From contig NZ_CP030771.1 of assembly GCF_006088715.1 (NCBI RefSeq), forward strand, positions 7,066,001 through 7,130,000: a stretch of 64,000 nucleotides of DNA, given 5' to 3'. How positions within the stretch are numbered: the stretch's first letter is position 1; every line of letters starts with the position of its first letter. Both the position numbers and the translations under genes were made by a program. The notes under the pieces are model-generated. The model made no database searches. It worked only from the letters and a program-made list of their open reading frames with translations, and had not been told where the DNA came from. Positions 1 through 8,362 of this stretch are shown here, in pieces. Origin of the DNA: Streptomyces sp. YIM 121038 (GTDB taxonomy: Bacteria; Actinomycetota; Actinomycetes; Streptomycetales; Streptomycetaceae).

Positions 1-365
1 AGGCGGGGCCGGGCGGCCGCGTGCCGCAGGCTGTCCACGACGGTGCGCCGCGCGATGGAGAGCAGCCAGGTCCGCGCCGACGAACGGCCCTCGAACCGGT
101 GCAGGCTGCCGAGCGCCCGCAGGAACGTGTCCTGCGCGAGGTCGTCGGCGGCCTGCGGGTCGGCGCTCAGGTGGGCCACGTAGCGCAGTACGTCGCGGTG
201 CAGGGCGCGTACGAAACGGTCGACGGCCTCCGGGTCGCCGTCGCGCGCGGCGAGCGCGAGCCGCGTGACGGGTTCGTCGGCGGCGTCGGTGCGGCGGCCC
301 GTCGGTCGACAGGGCTGGCCTTTCGGGATCTTTCGGGCAGGTGGGGTCGCCAGGGCAGCAGTCAT
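1..365 (-). CDS. ECF-family RNA polymerase sigma factor (3' part outside window)
   Basis: N-terminal 121 residues of a sigma-70 family ECF factor, which directs RNA polymerase to a small stress or signal regulon. Region 2 is clear: a helix around VDRFVRALHRDVLRYVAHL, then DPQAADDLAQDTFLRAL (region 2.2) and FEGRSSARTWLLSIARR (region 2.3/2.4). The ATG at 365 has an AAGGAC-like ribosome site 8 bases upstream. The frame stays open to the window edge, so region 4 and any anti-sigma partner are not visible. The upstream neighbour on the same strand is a His/Met-rich membrane protein, but the 225-base gap argues against tight co-transcription. The group within the ECF family cannot be assigned from this part. 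Confidence 0.85.
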   Translation of the reverse strand, partial: MTAALATPPARKIPKGQPCRPTGRRTDAADEPVTRLALAARDGDPEAVDRFVRALHRDVLRYVAHLSADPQAADDLAQDTFLRALGSLHRFEGRSSARTWLLSIARRTVVDSLRHAAARPR

Positions 366-590
366 CGCCTGAGGTCCTTACGGGTGTCCGGAAACCGGAG
401 GTGCAGCATCCGGAGTGCGGAGTTTCGGGATCCGGCCGCGACGGCGCGCGGCCGGTGAGGGGTCGTACGGCCCGGTGCCGCCGGGTGGGGCGGTGCGGGC
501 CGATGCCCGGTGCGCGCACGACGAGGGGCGGCGCGGCGCCGGGCGGCGCCGGGCCGGGTCCGCCGTCGTGGCGGGCCGGGGTACCGGCTG

Positions 591-1460
591 TCAGCTGACA
601 GCGATCCCGAGGGGTGGGCCCCGTGAGGTGATGGCGTGGACGAGGAGCAGCCGCCGCAGCCGCCGCGCGCGGTGGTCGCGGCGCGGGCGCAGGCGCGGCC
701 GGTGCGCGGGCGGCGGCAGCCGGAAGGCGAGCCGCAGCGGCGCGACCAGCCAGCCCGCGACGGCCCGGCCGATGCGGAACGCGGCGCGTTCGCCGTACGC
801 GAGCCACAGGCCGCACAGCAGGGCGGCGACCAGGTGCGCGGCGAGCATGCCCAGCGGCGACATGCCGCCCATGTCGTGCCCGGCGTGCATGCCGGACATC
901 GCGTCGGACATGCCGCCCGGCAGCGCGTCGGACGTCCCGTCGGGCAGGGCGCCGCCGCCGTGGCCTCCCGCGGAGGTCATGTGGGTCATGTCGTGCGCGC
1001 CGGGCGTGGGGACGGCCGTCTCCTGCATGCCCATCGAGTGCCGGGTGTGCCCGGCGGCCTCGTGCATCCGGTCCGCGAGTCCCGCGTCGGTCACGGCGCG
1101 GAGCGCGTCCGCCTCCGACATGGTCCCCATGCCGTCCGCCCCGCAGAGCAGATGGCGGGCCCACTGCTGGGCGAGGGACGCCCCGCCGGACGCCGAGGAC
1201 TGGGCCGCGGCCTGCGCGAGCGAGAACCACGTGTGCAGCGCGGCCTGTGCCACGACGGACGCGGTGGTCACCATGAGGACGCCGCGCTCACGCCCGGCCA
1301 GGAGCCAGGCCCCCGCGAACGTGGCGGCGCCCGCGCCCGGCAGCGCCCACCACGGCAGCGGGGACGCCGACATGAGGGCGTGGCCGGTGGCCGCGAGCAG
1401 CACACAGGCGGCCGCGAACACCGCGGCCCGTATCGCGCGACAGCTTCGGCCCCCAGACAT
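591..1460 (-). CDS. His/Met-rich integral membrane protein of unknown function
   Basis: 289 residues. About four hydrophobic segments are visible: near residues 9-28, 33-53, 57-80, and one near 220-240 that contains LGMLAAHLVAALLCGLWLAY. Between the third and fourth lies a long stretch rich in His and Met (HSMGM, HDMTHM, MSGMHAGHDMGGM), which in other proteins binds copper or other soft metals. The C-terminal tail is Arg-rich and probably cytoplasmic. The ATG at 1460 follows GATGAGG. I recognise no named family. The metal-binding look fits the copper genes 11 kb away, but nothing links them directly. It is divergent from the MFS gene and lies upstream of the ECF sigma gene on the same strand. 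Confidence 0.7.
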   Translation of the reverse strand: MSGGRSCRAIRAAVFAAACVLLAATGHALMSASPLPWWALPGAGAATFAGAWLLAGRERGVLMVTTASVVAQAALHTWFSLAQAAAQSSASGGASLAQQWARHLLCGADGMGTMSEADALRAVTDAGLADRMHEAAGHTRHSMGMQETAVPTPGAHDMTHMTSAGGHGGGALPDGTSDALPGGMSDAMSGMHAGHDMGGMSPLGMLAAHLVAALLCGLWLAYGERAAFRIGRAVAGWLVAPLRLAFRLPPPAHRPRLRPRRDHRARRLRRLLLVHAITSRGPPLGIAVS

Positions 1461-1620
1461 GGCGGCCTCATCTTTGCATCCGCCCGGCGCGGCCAGCGGG
1501 CGGGTCCGGAATGTTCCGCACGGGGCCGCGGTGTGGCGCGGGTCACTGGAAGGGCCGGGAACTGGCGGGGCCGCGCGGCCGACTCCTGACCGGCCGACTG
1601 TCGAGCAGGGGAGCAGCCGC

Positions 1621-3165
1621 GTGGCGAGAGAGCAGGGAGACGCGACGGCGGGGGCCGGGAGCGGGTCCGCCGCGCCGCGTACGTCCGCTGTCGACGCGGC
1701 CGGAAGTGCCGCCGGTGCGGGCGGGAGCGAGGCCGTCGGTGCGGCCGGGGGTGACGCCGTCGGTGCGGCCGGGATTGAGGCCGCCGCCTCGCGTACGTCT
1801 GCTGTCGACGCGGCCGGGAGTGCCGCCGGTGCGGGCGGGAGTGACACCGTCGGTGCGGCCGTGGGCGGGGACCGGGGCGGTGCGCCGGCGCGGGGCGTGT
1901 CGACCGCGCTGCTCACCTGCGCCATGGCCTTCTCGATGCTCCAGCTCTTCCTGCTCGGCGCGCTCGGGCCGCGCCTGGTGGACGGCCTCGGCGTCTCGCC
2001 GACGACGCTCGGCCTGACCACGACGATCGGCTTCGGCACCGCCGCCGTGCTGTCGCCCGTCGGCGGCCGCGTCGTCGACCGGGTGGGACCGCGTCGCGCG
2101 CTGGCCGCGCTGCTCCTGCTCTCGGCGGTGGCCCTCGCGCTGATCGGCGCGGCGCCCGGCGCGGGCTTCCTGCTCGCGGCGGTCGCGCTCGGCGGTCTGC
2201 CGCAGGCGCTGGCCAACCCGGCCACGAACAAGGCGATCCTGGCGTCCGTGGAGCCCGCGCGGCGCGGCGCGGTGACCGGCATGAAGCAGTCGGGCGTCCA
2301 ACTGGGGGCATTCGCGGCGGGCCTGCCCCTGGCGGGGCTCGCCGGGTGGCTCGGCTGGCGCGCGGCGGTGTGGACGGCGGCGGGCGCGGCGGTGCTGACG
2401 GCGGTGTGGGCGCTGCGCGCGCTGCCCGCGGCCGCGCCTGCGGGAGGCGGGCCCCGGCGGGCTGCGGGCGCCGCCGGGGCTGCGGGGGCTGCGGGGTCCG
2501 CGCCCGCGGGGTCTGCGGCAGGCGGGCCCCGGCGGCCCGCCGGGGTCGCGCCTTCTCGGACCGGCGGGGCCGCTTCGCTGCTGCCGCGCGGCGCCATCGC
2601 CTGGCTCGCGGCCTTCTCGCTGCTGCTCGGCTGCGGCATCGCGTCGGTCAACACCTACCTCGCGCTGTACGGGTCGGACCGCCTCGACCTGCCGCCGGTG
2701 GCCGCCGCCGCGCTGGTGGCGGTGCTCGGCGTGGCCGGGATCGGCGGGCGCGTGGCCTGGTCGAGGGCGGCGACCCCCGGCCGGGCGCCGTGGCTGCCGG
2801 GGTGGCTCGCGGCGGGGGCGGTCGGCGCGGCGCTGCTGCTCGCCGCCGCGGCGGCGGTGGGCCCGCTGGTGTGGCTCGCGGCGGTCGCCGTCGGGGTGTT
2901 CGCGGTGTCGGCCAACGCGGTCTCCATGGTCCTAGTCATGCAGCGCGCCGCGCCCGGCCGCGCGGGCCAGGACTCGGCCCTCGTCTCCGCGGGCTTCTTC
3001 GCGGGCTTCGCCCTGGGCCCGCCCCTCTTCGGCGTCCTCGCGGACGCGGACCGCTACGGCTGGGGCTGGGCGCTGGTCGCGGCGGAGTTCGCGGGGGCGT
3101 GCGCGGTGGGTCTGACGTGGGCGGTACGGGAGCGGGGCGCGCGGCGCCGGGCGGGGGAGGCCTGA
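1621..3165 (+). CDS. MFS transporter with long Ala/Gly-rich N-terminal extension
   Basis: 514 residues, about 12 predicted membrane helices from residue 95 on. Family landmarks are the GGRVVDRVGPRRAL loop between helices 2 and 3, and the helix 5 region FGLPQAL-like GLPQALANPATNKAI. It is probably a proton-driven exporter or nutrient transporter of the plasma membrane; the substrate cannot be read. The GTG at 1621 has an AGGGGAG ribosome site 7 bases away. The first ~95 residues are disordered Ala/Gly/Ser and hold an in-frame 114-base direct repeat. A second Ala/Gly-rich loop (around residues 280-320) joins the two halves. The stop is followed after one base by the next gene's start, so the two are translationally coupled. 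Confidence 0.85.
   Translation: MAREQGDATAGAGSGSAAPRTSAVDAAGSAAGAGGSEAVGAAGGDAVGAAGIEAAASRTSAVDAAGSAAGAGGSDTVGAAVGGDRGGAPARGVSTALLTCAMAFSMLQLFLLGALGPRLVDGLGVSPTTLGLTTTIGFGTAAVLSPVGGRVVDRVGPRRALAALLLLSAVALALIGAAPGAGFLLAAVALGGLPQALANPATNKAILASVEPARRGAVTGMKQSGVQLGAFAAGLPLAGLAGWLGWRAAVWTAAGAAVLTAVWALRALPAAAPAGGGPRRAAGAAGAAGAAGSAPAGSAAGGPRRPAGVAPSRTGGAASLLPRGAIAWLAAFSLLLGCGIASVNTYLALYGSDRLDLPPVAAAALVAVLGVAGIGGRVAWSRAATPGRAPWLPGWLAAGAVGAALLLAAAAAVGPLVWLAAVAVGVFAVSANAVSMVLVMQRAAPGRAGQDSALVSAGFFAGFALGPPLFGVLADADRYGWGWALVAAEFAGACAVGLTWAVRERGARRRAGEA
1678..1864 (+). repeat. In-frame direct repeat, 114-bp period, in the MFS N-terminus
   Basis: About 73 bases starting at 1678 recur at 1792 with few changes. 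Both encode RTSAVDAAGSAAGAGGS followed by (E/D)xVGAA. The period is 38 codons, so gain or loss of a copy would keep the frame. The encoded segment precedes the first membrane helix and is probably disordered. Confidence 0.85.
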
Positions 3166-3166
3166 C

Positions 3167-4858
3167 GTGCGCGGACCCGAGGAGCCCCCCGTCTGGGCCG
3201 GGCCGGCCCTGCGCGCCGTGCTCGACCGGGCCGCCCTGACCCGGGCCGAGGCCGGCGCCCGCTTCCCGCTGTTCGCCGACCCCGGAACCGGTACGTGGAC
3301 GACGACCCGGCGCGGTGCCTGGACCGGCGGCTTCTGGGCGGGCCTGCTGTGGCTGCGCGCCCGCGCCACGGGCACGGCGGAGGACCACCGCGCCGCGGCG
3401 GAGTGCACGGCCCGGCTCGCCCACTGGCTCCACGCGGACACGGCGACACGCGGCCTGATCCTCTGGTACGGCACGGCTTCGACGGGGCCCGTCACGGCAG
3501 CGGAGCCCCCGGCCGCCCCGGACCGATCCCCGGCCCCGGACCCCACCTCCGCCCCGGACCCCACCTCTGCGCCGGGCCCCGCCTCCGCCCCGGGCCCCGC
3601 CTCCGCCCCGGGCCGCGCCTCTGCGCCGGGCCCCGCTCCCGTGCCGGATCGTGCCTCCCCGCCGGGGGCCGCTCCCGCGGTGGACGATGCTCCCCGGTCG
3701 GGTTCCGCTCCTGCGCCGGACCTTGCCTCTGCGCTCGACCTCGCCTCCGCGGCGGGTCCCAGCGCCGCCCCCGGCCTCGCCTCCCCGCCGGGGGCCGCTC
3801 CCGCGGCGGATGATGCTCCTCGGTCGGGTTCCGCTTCCGCGCCGGGCCGCGCTCCCCGGCCACGTCCCGCTCCCGCGCCGGACGATGCTCCCCGGTCGGG
3901 GTCCGCCGCCGCGCCGGGTCGGGCGTCCGCGCCGTTCCCGGCCGCCGCGTCGGACGGTGCCGCCCCGGCGCGGGCGGAGAGCGCCGCAGGGCCGGATGAC
4001 GCTGCCGCGACGGGGTCTGCTGCCGCGCGCGTGGAGGGCCCTGCCGTGCCACGGTCTGCTGCCGCGCGGGTGGAGGGAACTGCCGCGTCGGGCCCTGTCC
4101 CTGGGGCGGGCCCCGCCCCCACCCCCGAAGCCCTGCGTGCCGAAGCCGCCCGGGTCTGTCTCGACGCCCTCGACCCCGGCCTGGGCCTCGTCCCCTGGGG
4201 CGCGGCCTTCGGCGGGCCGAGGCTCGTGGCGCGGGCCGATGCCGTGCCCGGGCTCGTGCCGCTGCTCGCCGCGGCGGGGCCGCGCGGGGCACAGGCCGCC
4301 GCCGCGCATCTGCACCGGCACCTGGACCTGTGCCGGGCCGGAGCCATGGCCTGGCGGTACGTGCCGGGCAGCGGCTGGCGGCCGCTCGCCGAACCGGCGC
4401 CCGGCTGGAGCCGCGGCCGTGCCTGGCTGCTGCTCGCGGTCGCGGACGCGCTGGCGCGCGCGGACGCCGACAGCGACCCCGCGGGGTGGCGCCCGGAGCG
4501 GCTGCGCCGGGCCGCGGCCCGGCTCGGCGCGTCCCCGACTCCGGGGGAACCCCTCGTGCCGCCCGCCGACACCGCCGAGCCCGGCGGCTTCCCGGACACC
4601 TCCGCCGCCGCGATCACCGCCGTCGCGCTGCTCAAGCTCGCCGCGCTGCCCGGCGCCGACGCCGGGCGGCTCACGCGGCGCGCGACCGCCGTCCTGCACC
4701 GCCTGGTGACCGCCCACCTGAGGGACGGGATGCTGCTCGACGGCTGCTACGACGCCGCCACCGGCACCGCCCAGCAGCACGAACTGATCTGGGGCGACTA
4801 CTTCCTGGCCCTCGGCCTCGCCCTCCTCACCGGCCTCGTCCGCCCCGGCGACGTATAG
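3167..4858 (+). CDS. Glycoside hydrolase family 88-like (alpha/alpha toroid) protein with large repeat insertion
   Basis: 563 residues. The N-terminal part (WTTTRRGAWTGGFWAGLLWL, residues ~44-63) and C-terminal part (GFPDTSAAAITAVALLKLA; ELIWGDYFLALGLALLTG) read like unsaturated glucuronyl hydrolases (GH88/GH105). Those enzymes cleave unsaturated uronyl sugars left by polysaccharide lyases. The Asp in the family's T-H-D-x-G-F segment appears as TRGLILWYG here, so activity is uncertain. Residues ~108-320 are an Ala/Pro/Ser/Asp-rich low-complexity insertion. No signal peptide is visible, so the protein is probably cytoplasmic. The GTG start lies one base after the MFS stop with GGGGGAGG in front, which suggests that the transporter supplies its substrate. 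Confidence 0.65.
   Translation: MRGPEEPPVWAGPALRAVLDRAALTRAEAGARFPLFADPGTGTWTTTRRGAWTGGFWAGLLWLRARATGTAEDHRAAAECTARLAHWLHADTATRGLILWYGTASTGPVTAAEPPAAPDRSPAPDPTSAPDPTSAPGPASAPGPASAPGRASAPGPAPVPDRASPPGAAPAVDDAPRSGSAPAPDLASALDLASAAGPSAAPGLASPPGAAPAADDAPRSGSASAPGRAPRPRPAPAPDDAPRSGSAAAPGRASAPFPAAASDGAAPARAESAAGPDDAAATGSAAARVEGPAVPRSAAARVEGTAASGPVPGAGPAPTPEALRAEAARVCLDALDPGLGLVPWGAAFGGPRLVARADAVPGLVPLLAAAGPRGAQAAAAHLHRHLDLCRAGAMAWRYVPGSGWRPLAEPAPGWSRGRAWLLLAVADALARADADSDPAGWRPERLRRAAARLGASPTPGEPLVPPADTAEPGGFPDTSAAAITAVALLKLAALPGADAGRLTRRATAVLHRLVTAHLRDGMLLDGCYDAATGTAQQHELIWGDYFLALGLALLTGLVRPGDV
3492..4120 (+). repeat. Low-complexity coding repeats (18-bp and 126-bp periods) inside the GH88-like gene
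   Basis: Short CCCCGCCTCCGCCCCGGG-type units between about 3540 and 3650 pass into a longer repeat. A block from 3654 recurs from 3780, 126 bases (42 codons) later, and a partial third copy follows near 3877. All periods are multiples of three. The coded protein is Pro/Ala/Asp/Arg-rich and probably unstructured. Confidence 0.8.
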
Positions 4859-4896
4859 ACGTCGACGTATAGACGTAGGGACGCAGGAGGACGGAG

Positions 4897-6072
4897 TCAC
4901 GCGTAGGCGTCCAGGACGCGGCGCGCCACCGACGTGACGTGCAGCTCGTCCGGGCCGTCGAGGATCCGTGCGGCGCGGGCCGTGCGCAGCAGCGCGGGCA
5001 GCGGGGTGTCGGGGCCGAGCCCGGCGGCGCCGTGGACCTGGATCGCCGCGTCCACGACCTGGTGCAGGGCGCGGGCCGCGGCGACCTTCGCGAGGCCCAC
5101 CTCGACGTGCGCGTCCTCGCCCGCGGCGAGCCGCGCGACCGCCTCGTGGACCAGCGGCCGCGTCGTCCGCAGCGCGAGCAGGGACTCGAAGACGTGCTGC
5201 TGTACGAGTTGGTGCGTGTGCAGCGGGCCGCGGGCGCCGCCGCGGGTGGCGGCGCGCCGGGCCAGCAGGTCGAAGGCCCGCTGGGCCTGCCCGAGCCAGC
5301 GCAGGCTGCGCAGGGTACGGCCGAGCTGGAGCCGTTCGGCGGCGACGGCGAGGCCCGCGCCGCGCTCGCCGACGAGGTGGTCGCCGGGCACGCGGACGTC
5401 GTCGAGGGCGATCTCCCACTGGCCGCTCGCGCCGAGCACGGGCAGCTCGCGCACGACGCGGAAGCCGGGCGAGCGCGTCGGCACGACGAACAGCGACAGG
5501 CCGTGCCGGTCCCGCGGCGCGCCGTCGGTGCGGGCGAGCACGGTCACCAGGTCCGCGCCCGCCGCGCCGGACGTGAACCACTTGCGGCCGCTGACCACCC
5601 AGTCCCCGTCGGCGCGCCGCACCGCCGTGGTCGCGGTCAGGAACGGGTCGGTGCCGGGGCGTTCCGGTTCGGTCATCGCGTAGCAGGCGCGCAGCCCGCC
5701 CTCGACAAGGCCGGGGAGATACGCGGCACGGACGCGGTCGCTGCCGTGCCGCAGCAGCATCCGTACGTCGAGCAGCGGCGCGGAGCCGAGCGCGGCGGGC
5801 CCGTGGTCGCTGGCGCCCTCCGCCTCCGCGTGTTGCGCGTACGCGCTCAAGTCGAGGCCCTGGCCGCCCAGTTCGGCGGGCAGCGGCAGGGCCCACAGGC
5901 CCGCGTGCCGGGCCCGGTCCCGCAGCGCGCGCAGCGCCTCGGCGGCCTCGGGCCCGCCCGCGTCCAGGACGTCCTCGCGGGGCATGACGTGCTCCCGTAC
6001 GAACGCCCCGACGCGCTCGCCGAGCCCCGCGTCCGTACCGTCCCGCTCCTTCAACTCCGTCACTGGCGCCAC
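4897..6072 (-). CDS. Acyl-CoA dehydrogenase
   Basis: 391 residues, normal for a soluble FAD acyl-CoA dehydrogenase that introduces an alpha-beta double bond into acyl-CoA. Landmarks are the FAD/substrate segment ACYAMTEPERPGTDP (family form ...A.TEP.aGSD) and KWFTSGAAGADLVTVLARTD in the beta domain. The C-terminal helical domain has QVHGAAGLGPDTPLP and ARILDGPDELH in place of the usual R..RI.dGt.EvH. The GTG at 6072 follows GGAAGGAAGCG; the open frame runs further upstream but without family similarity. It is divergent from the CoA-transferase gene, with a CoA ligase next, so the three may act on one acyl-CoA. The substrate is not known. Confidence 0.88.
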   Translation of the reverse strand: MAPVTELKERDGTDAGLGERVGAFVREHVMPREDVLDAGGPEAAEALRALRDRARHAGLWALPLPAELGGQGLDLSAYAQHAEAEGASDHGPAALGSAPLLDVRMLLRHGSDRVRAAYLPGLVEGGLRACYAMTEPERPGTDPFLTATTAVRRADGDWVVSGRKWFTSGAAGADLVTVLARTDGAPRDRHGLSLFVVPTRSPGFRVVRELPVLGASGQWEIALDDVRVPGDHLVGERGAGLAVAAERLQLGRTLRSLRWLGQAQRAFDLLARRAATRGGARGPLHTHQLVQQHVFESLLALRTTRPLVHEAVARLAAGEDAHVEVGLAKVAAARALHQVVDAAIQVHGAAGLGPDTPLPALLRTARAARILDGPDELHVTSVARRVLDAYA

Positions 6073-6220
6073 CGCTTCCTTCCGTTCGCCGGGAACCCGC
6101 GGGCCCGGGCGCCCGACTGACTCTCCATGGAACTGGTCGGGCGCCGACGCCCCCGAGTTCCCGCCTTCGCGGCGGCCCCGGTGCGGCGGCCGCCGCACCG
6201 GAAGAGGAGACACGACGGAC

Positions 6221-8098
6221 ATGACCCAGGCAGCGTCACAAGACCTCACCGCACGGGCCGGGGCGCGGCCCCTCGACGCGTTGCGCTGCGACATCGGCGG
6301 GCCCCCCGAGCTGACCGACGTCGTCGCGGCGCACCTGCGGCTGCTCGGCGCGCGGACGTTCCGGTCGGACGACGGGGGCGACAGCGGCCGGGCGGTGCTC
6401 GGCGGCGGGGGGTTCGGGCCGCTGGAGGCGGAGGTGCTGTGGGCGGGCCCGGTGGGCGCGTCCCGCGACGCCGTGGCCGCGCACGCGGGCGCCGTCCACG
6501 TGGATGGCGCCCCCGTCGCCCCCGTCGCCCCCGTCGGCTCCGGGGGCCCTGTGGGCCCGGGGGCCGTCCTCGGCGCCGTTCACGACGAGGCCACCGCCCA
6601 GGCCGTCACCGGTGTCATGGCCGTGCACGGGCGCCGCGACGGCACCCCGCGCGGCCTCGGCGTCGACTACACCGCGACCGCCGCGGGCGTCCTCGCCGTC
6701 CAGGGCCTGCTCGCCGGGCTCGTCGCGGAGGCCCGCGGCGGGTCGGCGGGCCGGGTGACGACGAGCGCGGTGCGCGCGGGCCTGCTCGCCGTCTCGCAGT
6801 ACGCCGCGGCCGCCGGGGCCGACGAGGGCGAGGCGGCGCCGCTCGCGCCGGGCGGGCCGCCGTTCACCTCCGCCGACGGCGTGGTCTTCGAACTGGAGAC
6901 CCTCGACCCCGGCGCCTGGGCCGCGTTCTGGAGGGCCCTCGGCGCGCCCGCCGACGCGCTGCGGGCGGGCTGGCGCCCCTTCCAGTTCCGGTACGCCACC
7001 GCCTGCGCGCCCTTCCCCGAGGCCCTGCACACCACCGTGCGCGGCGCCGCCTGGAGCCGGGTCCAGGCGGCCGCCGCCGCGTCCGGGGCCGAGGTGTGCG
7101 CGCTGCGCACGCTCGCCGAGCGCGCCGCCGAGCACGACCACGCGCCGCCGTGGACGCTCACGCCGTACGGCCCCGGCGGGCTCGTGAGGCCCCGTCAGGT
7201 CCCCACCGCCGACCGGCCCCTGGCCGGGATCACCGTCCTGGAGGCGGGGCGCCGCATCCAGGCCCCGCTGGCCGCGCACCTGCTGCGGCTCCTCGGGGCC
7301 GACGTCGTACGGATCGAGCCGCCGGGCGGCGACCCGCTGCGCGGCATGCCGCCCGCGTGCGGCGGCGTCTCCGCCCGCTGGCTCGCCCTCAACCGCGGCA
7401 AGGACGCCGTGGAGGCCGACATCAAGTCCCCCTCCGGCCGCCGCAGACTGCGCGACCTCGTCGCCGACGCGGACGTCTTCCTGCACAACTGGGCGCCGGG
7501 CAAGGCCGCGCAGCTCGCCCTGGACGCGGACGACCTCGCGCGGGTCAACCCCGGTCTCGTGTACGCGTACACGAGCGGCTGGGCGGGCCGGATCGACGGC
7601 GCGCCCATGGGCACGGACTTCATGGTCCAGGCGCGTGCCGCCGTCGGCGAGGCCGTGCGGCCCGCCGACGAGCCGCCCGCGCCCTCCCTGATGACGCTCC
7701 TCGACGTCCTCGGCGGGCTGCTCGGGGCGGAGGCCGTGCTCGCGGGGCTGCTGCTGCGGGAGCGGGCCGGGGGGCGGGGCGTGCGGGTCGACTCCTCGCT
7801 GCTCGGGGCCGCCGACCTGCTGGTCGGGCCCGCCCTCGCGCGGGGCGCGCGCCGTCCCGCCGGGTTTCGGCGGCCCCTGCGGACCGCGGACGGGTGGGTG
7901 GCTCCGGGGGACGGGTGCGCGGGGGCCGTCGCCGCGTACGACCTCGGCGGTCTGGCCTCCGCCGACGCGGTGGGGCTGCTCGCTTCGCACGGGCTGGGGG
8001 CCGTCGTGGTCGCTTCCGGGCCGGGGGAGCCGGCGGGGGCCCTCGGCCGTGACGGGCATGGCGCGCCGGTGGTGCCCGACCCCTGGAGCTTCGGCTAG
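6221..8098 (+). CDS. CoA-transferase family III (CaiB/BaiF) protein, two-lobed
   Basis: 625 residues, longer than the ~400 of a single-domain family III enzyme. The C-terminal half is a clear CaiB/BaiF fold: LAGITVLEAGRRIQAPLAAHLL, LGADVVRIEPPGGDPLRGMPP, LALNRGKDAVEADIKSPSGR, DADVFLHNWAPGKA. The N-terminal half (to about residue 320) is a degenerate related lobe. The fusion therefore resembles tandem CoA-transferases that move CoA between organic acids. The catalytic Asp expected after the NRGK segment is not certain: MGTDFMVQARAAVGEA has Asp at the usual GtD position. The ATG at 6221 has GAGGAG upstream. It shares a divergent promoter region with the acyl-CoA dehydrogenase. Confidence 0.8.
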   Translation: MTQAASQDLTARAGARPLDALRCDIGGPPELTDVVAAHLRLLGARTFRSDDGGDSGRAVLGGGGFGPLEAEVLWAGPVGASRDAVAAHAGAVHVDGAPVAPVAPVGSGGPVGPGAVLGAVHDEATAQAVTGVMAVHGRRDGTPRGLGVDYTATAAGVLAVQGLLAGLVAEARGGSAGRVTTSAVRAGLLAVSQYAAAAGADEGEAAPLAPGGPPFTSADGVVFELETLDPGAWAAFWRALGAPADALRAGWRPFQFRYATACAPFPEALHTTVRGAAWSRVQAAAAASGAEVCALRTLAERAAEHDHAPPWTLTPYGPGGLVRPRQVPTADRPLAGITVLEAGRRIQAPLAAHLLRLLGADVVRIEPPGGDPLRGMPPACGGVSARWLALNRGKDAVEADIKSPSGRRRLRDLVADADVFLHNWAPGKAAQLALDADDLARVNPGLVYAYTSGWAGRIDGAPMGTDFMVQARAAVGEAVRPADEPPAPSLMTLLDVLGGLLGAEAVLAGLLLRERAGGRGVRVDSSLLGAADLLVGPALARGARRPAGFRRPLRTADGWVAPGDGCAGAVAAYDLGGLASADAVGLLASHGLGAVVVASGPGEPAGALGRDGHGAPVVPDPWSFG

Positions 8099-8110
8099 CG
8101 GCCGCTCCCT

Positions 8111-8321
8111 CGCGGGGCGCCCCAGGCCCGCCCCTTCCCGATCCGGGGGCTGCCGCCCCCGTGCCCCCGCTTTTCGGCGCTTCGCGCCTCGTCCTCAAAC
8201 GCCGGACGGGCTGGATGGTGCCGCTTGCGGCTGTGTTTCAGCCTCTCCGGCGTTTGAGGAGCGGGGGTCTGGGGGCGGAGCCCCCAGGAAGCGGGAAGGG
8301 GCGGGCCTGGGGCGCCCCGCG
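8111..8321. repeat. Streptomyces-type intergenic inverted repeat element
   Basis: A 211-base element with perfect 30-base ends (8111-8140 against 8292-8321) and nested inner hairpins: GGGGGCTGCCGCCCCC, CCTCAAACGCCGG at 8193-8205 against CCGGCGTTTGAGG at 8247-8259, and TGGGGGCGGAGCCCCCA. The same core recurs near 36690 and, in part, near 40110. It lies between two rightward genes and probably acts as a strong terminator or RNA processing structure. It has no coding content. Confidence 0.85.
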
Positions 8322-8362
8322 AAGGCCCCACCCTCACCTCTCATCCAGCCCAAGGAGCCCCC

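Noticed and set aside
591..2654. Long leftward frame running from the membrane protein gene back across the MFS gene
   Set aside because: Only the part up to 1460 has membrane helices and a ribosome site; the rest is the antisense of a clear MFS transporter and is Ala/Pro/Arg noise.
2936..5896. 986-codon leftward frame opposite the GH88-like gene and across the acyl-CoA dehydrogenase
   Set aside because: Arg/Gly/Pro-rich antisense of two recognised genes, typical of GC-rich DNA; no family motif.
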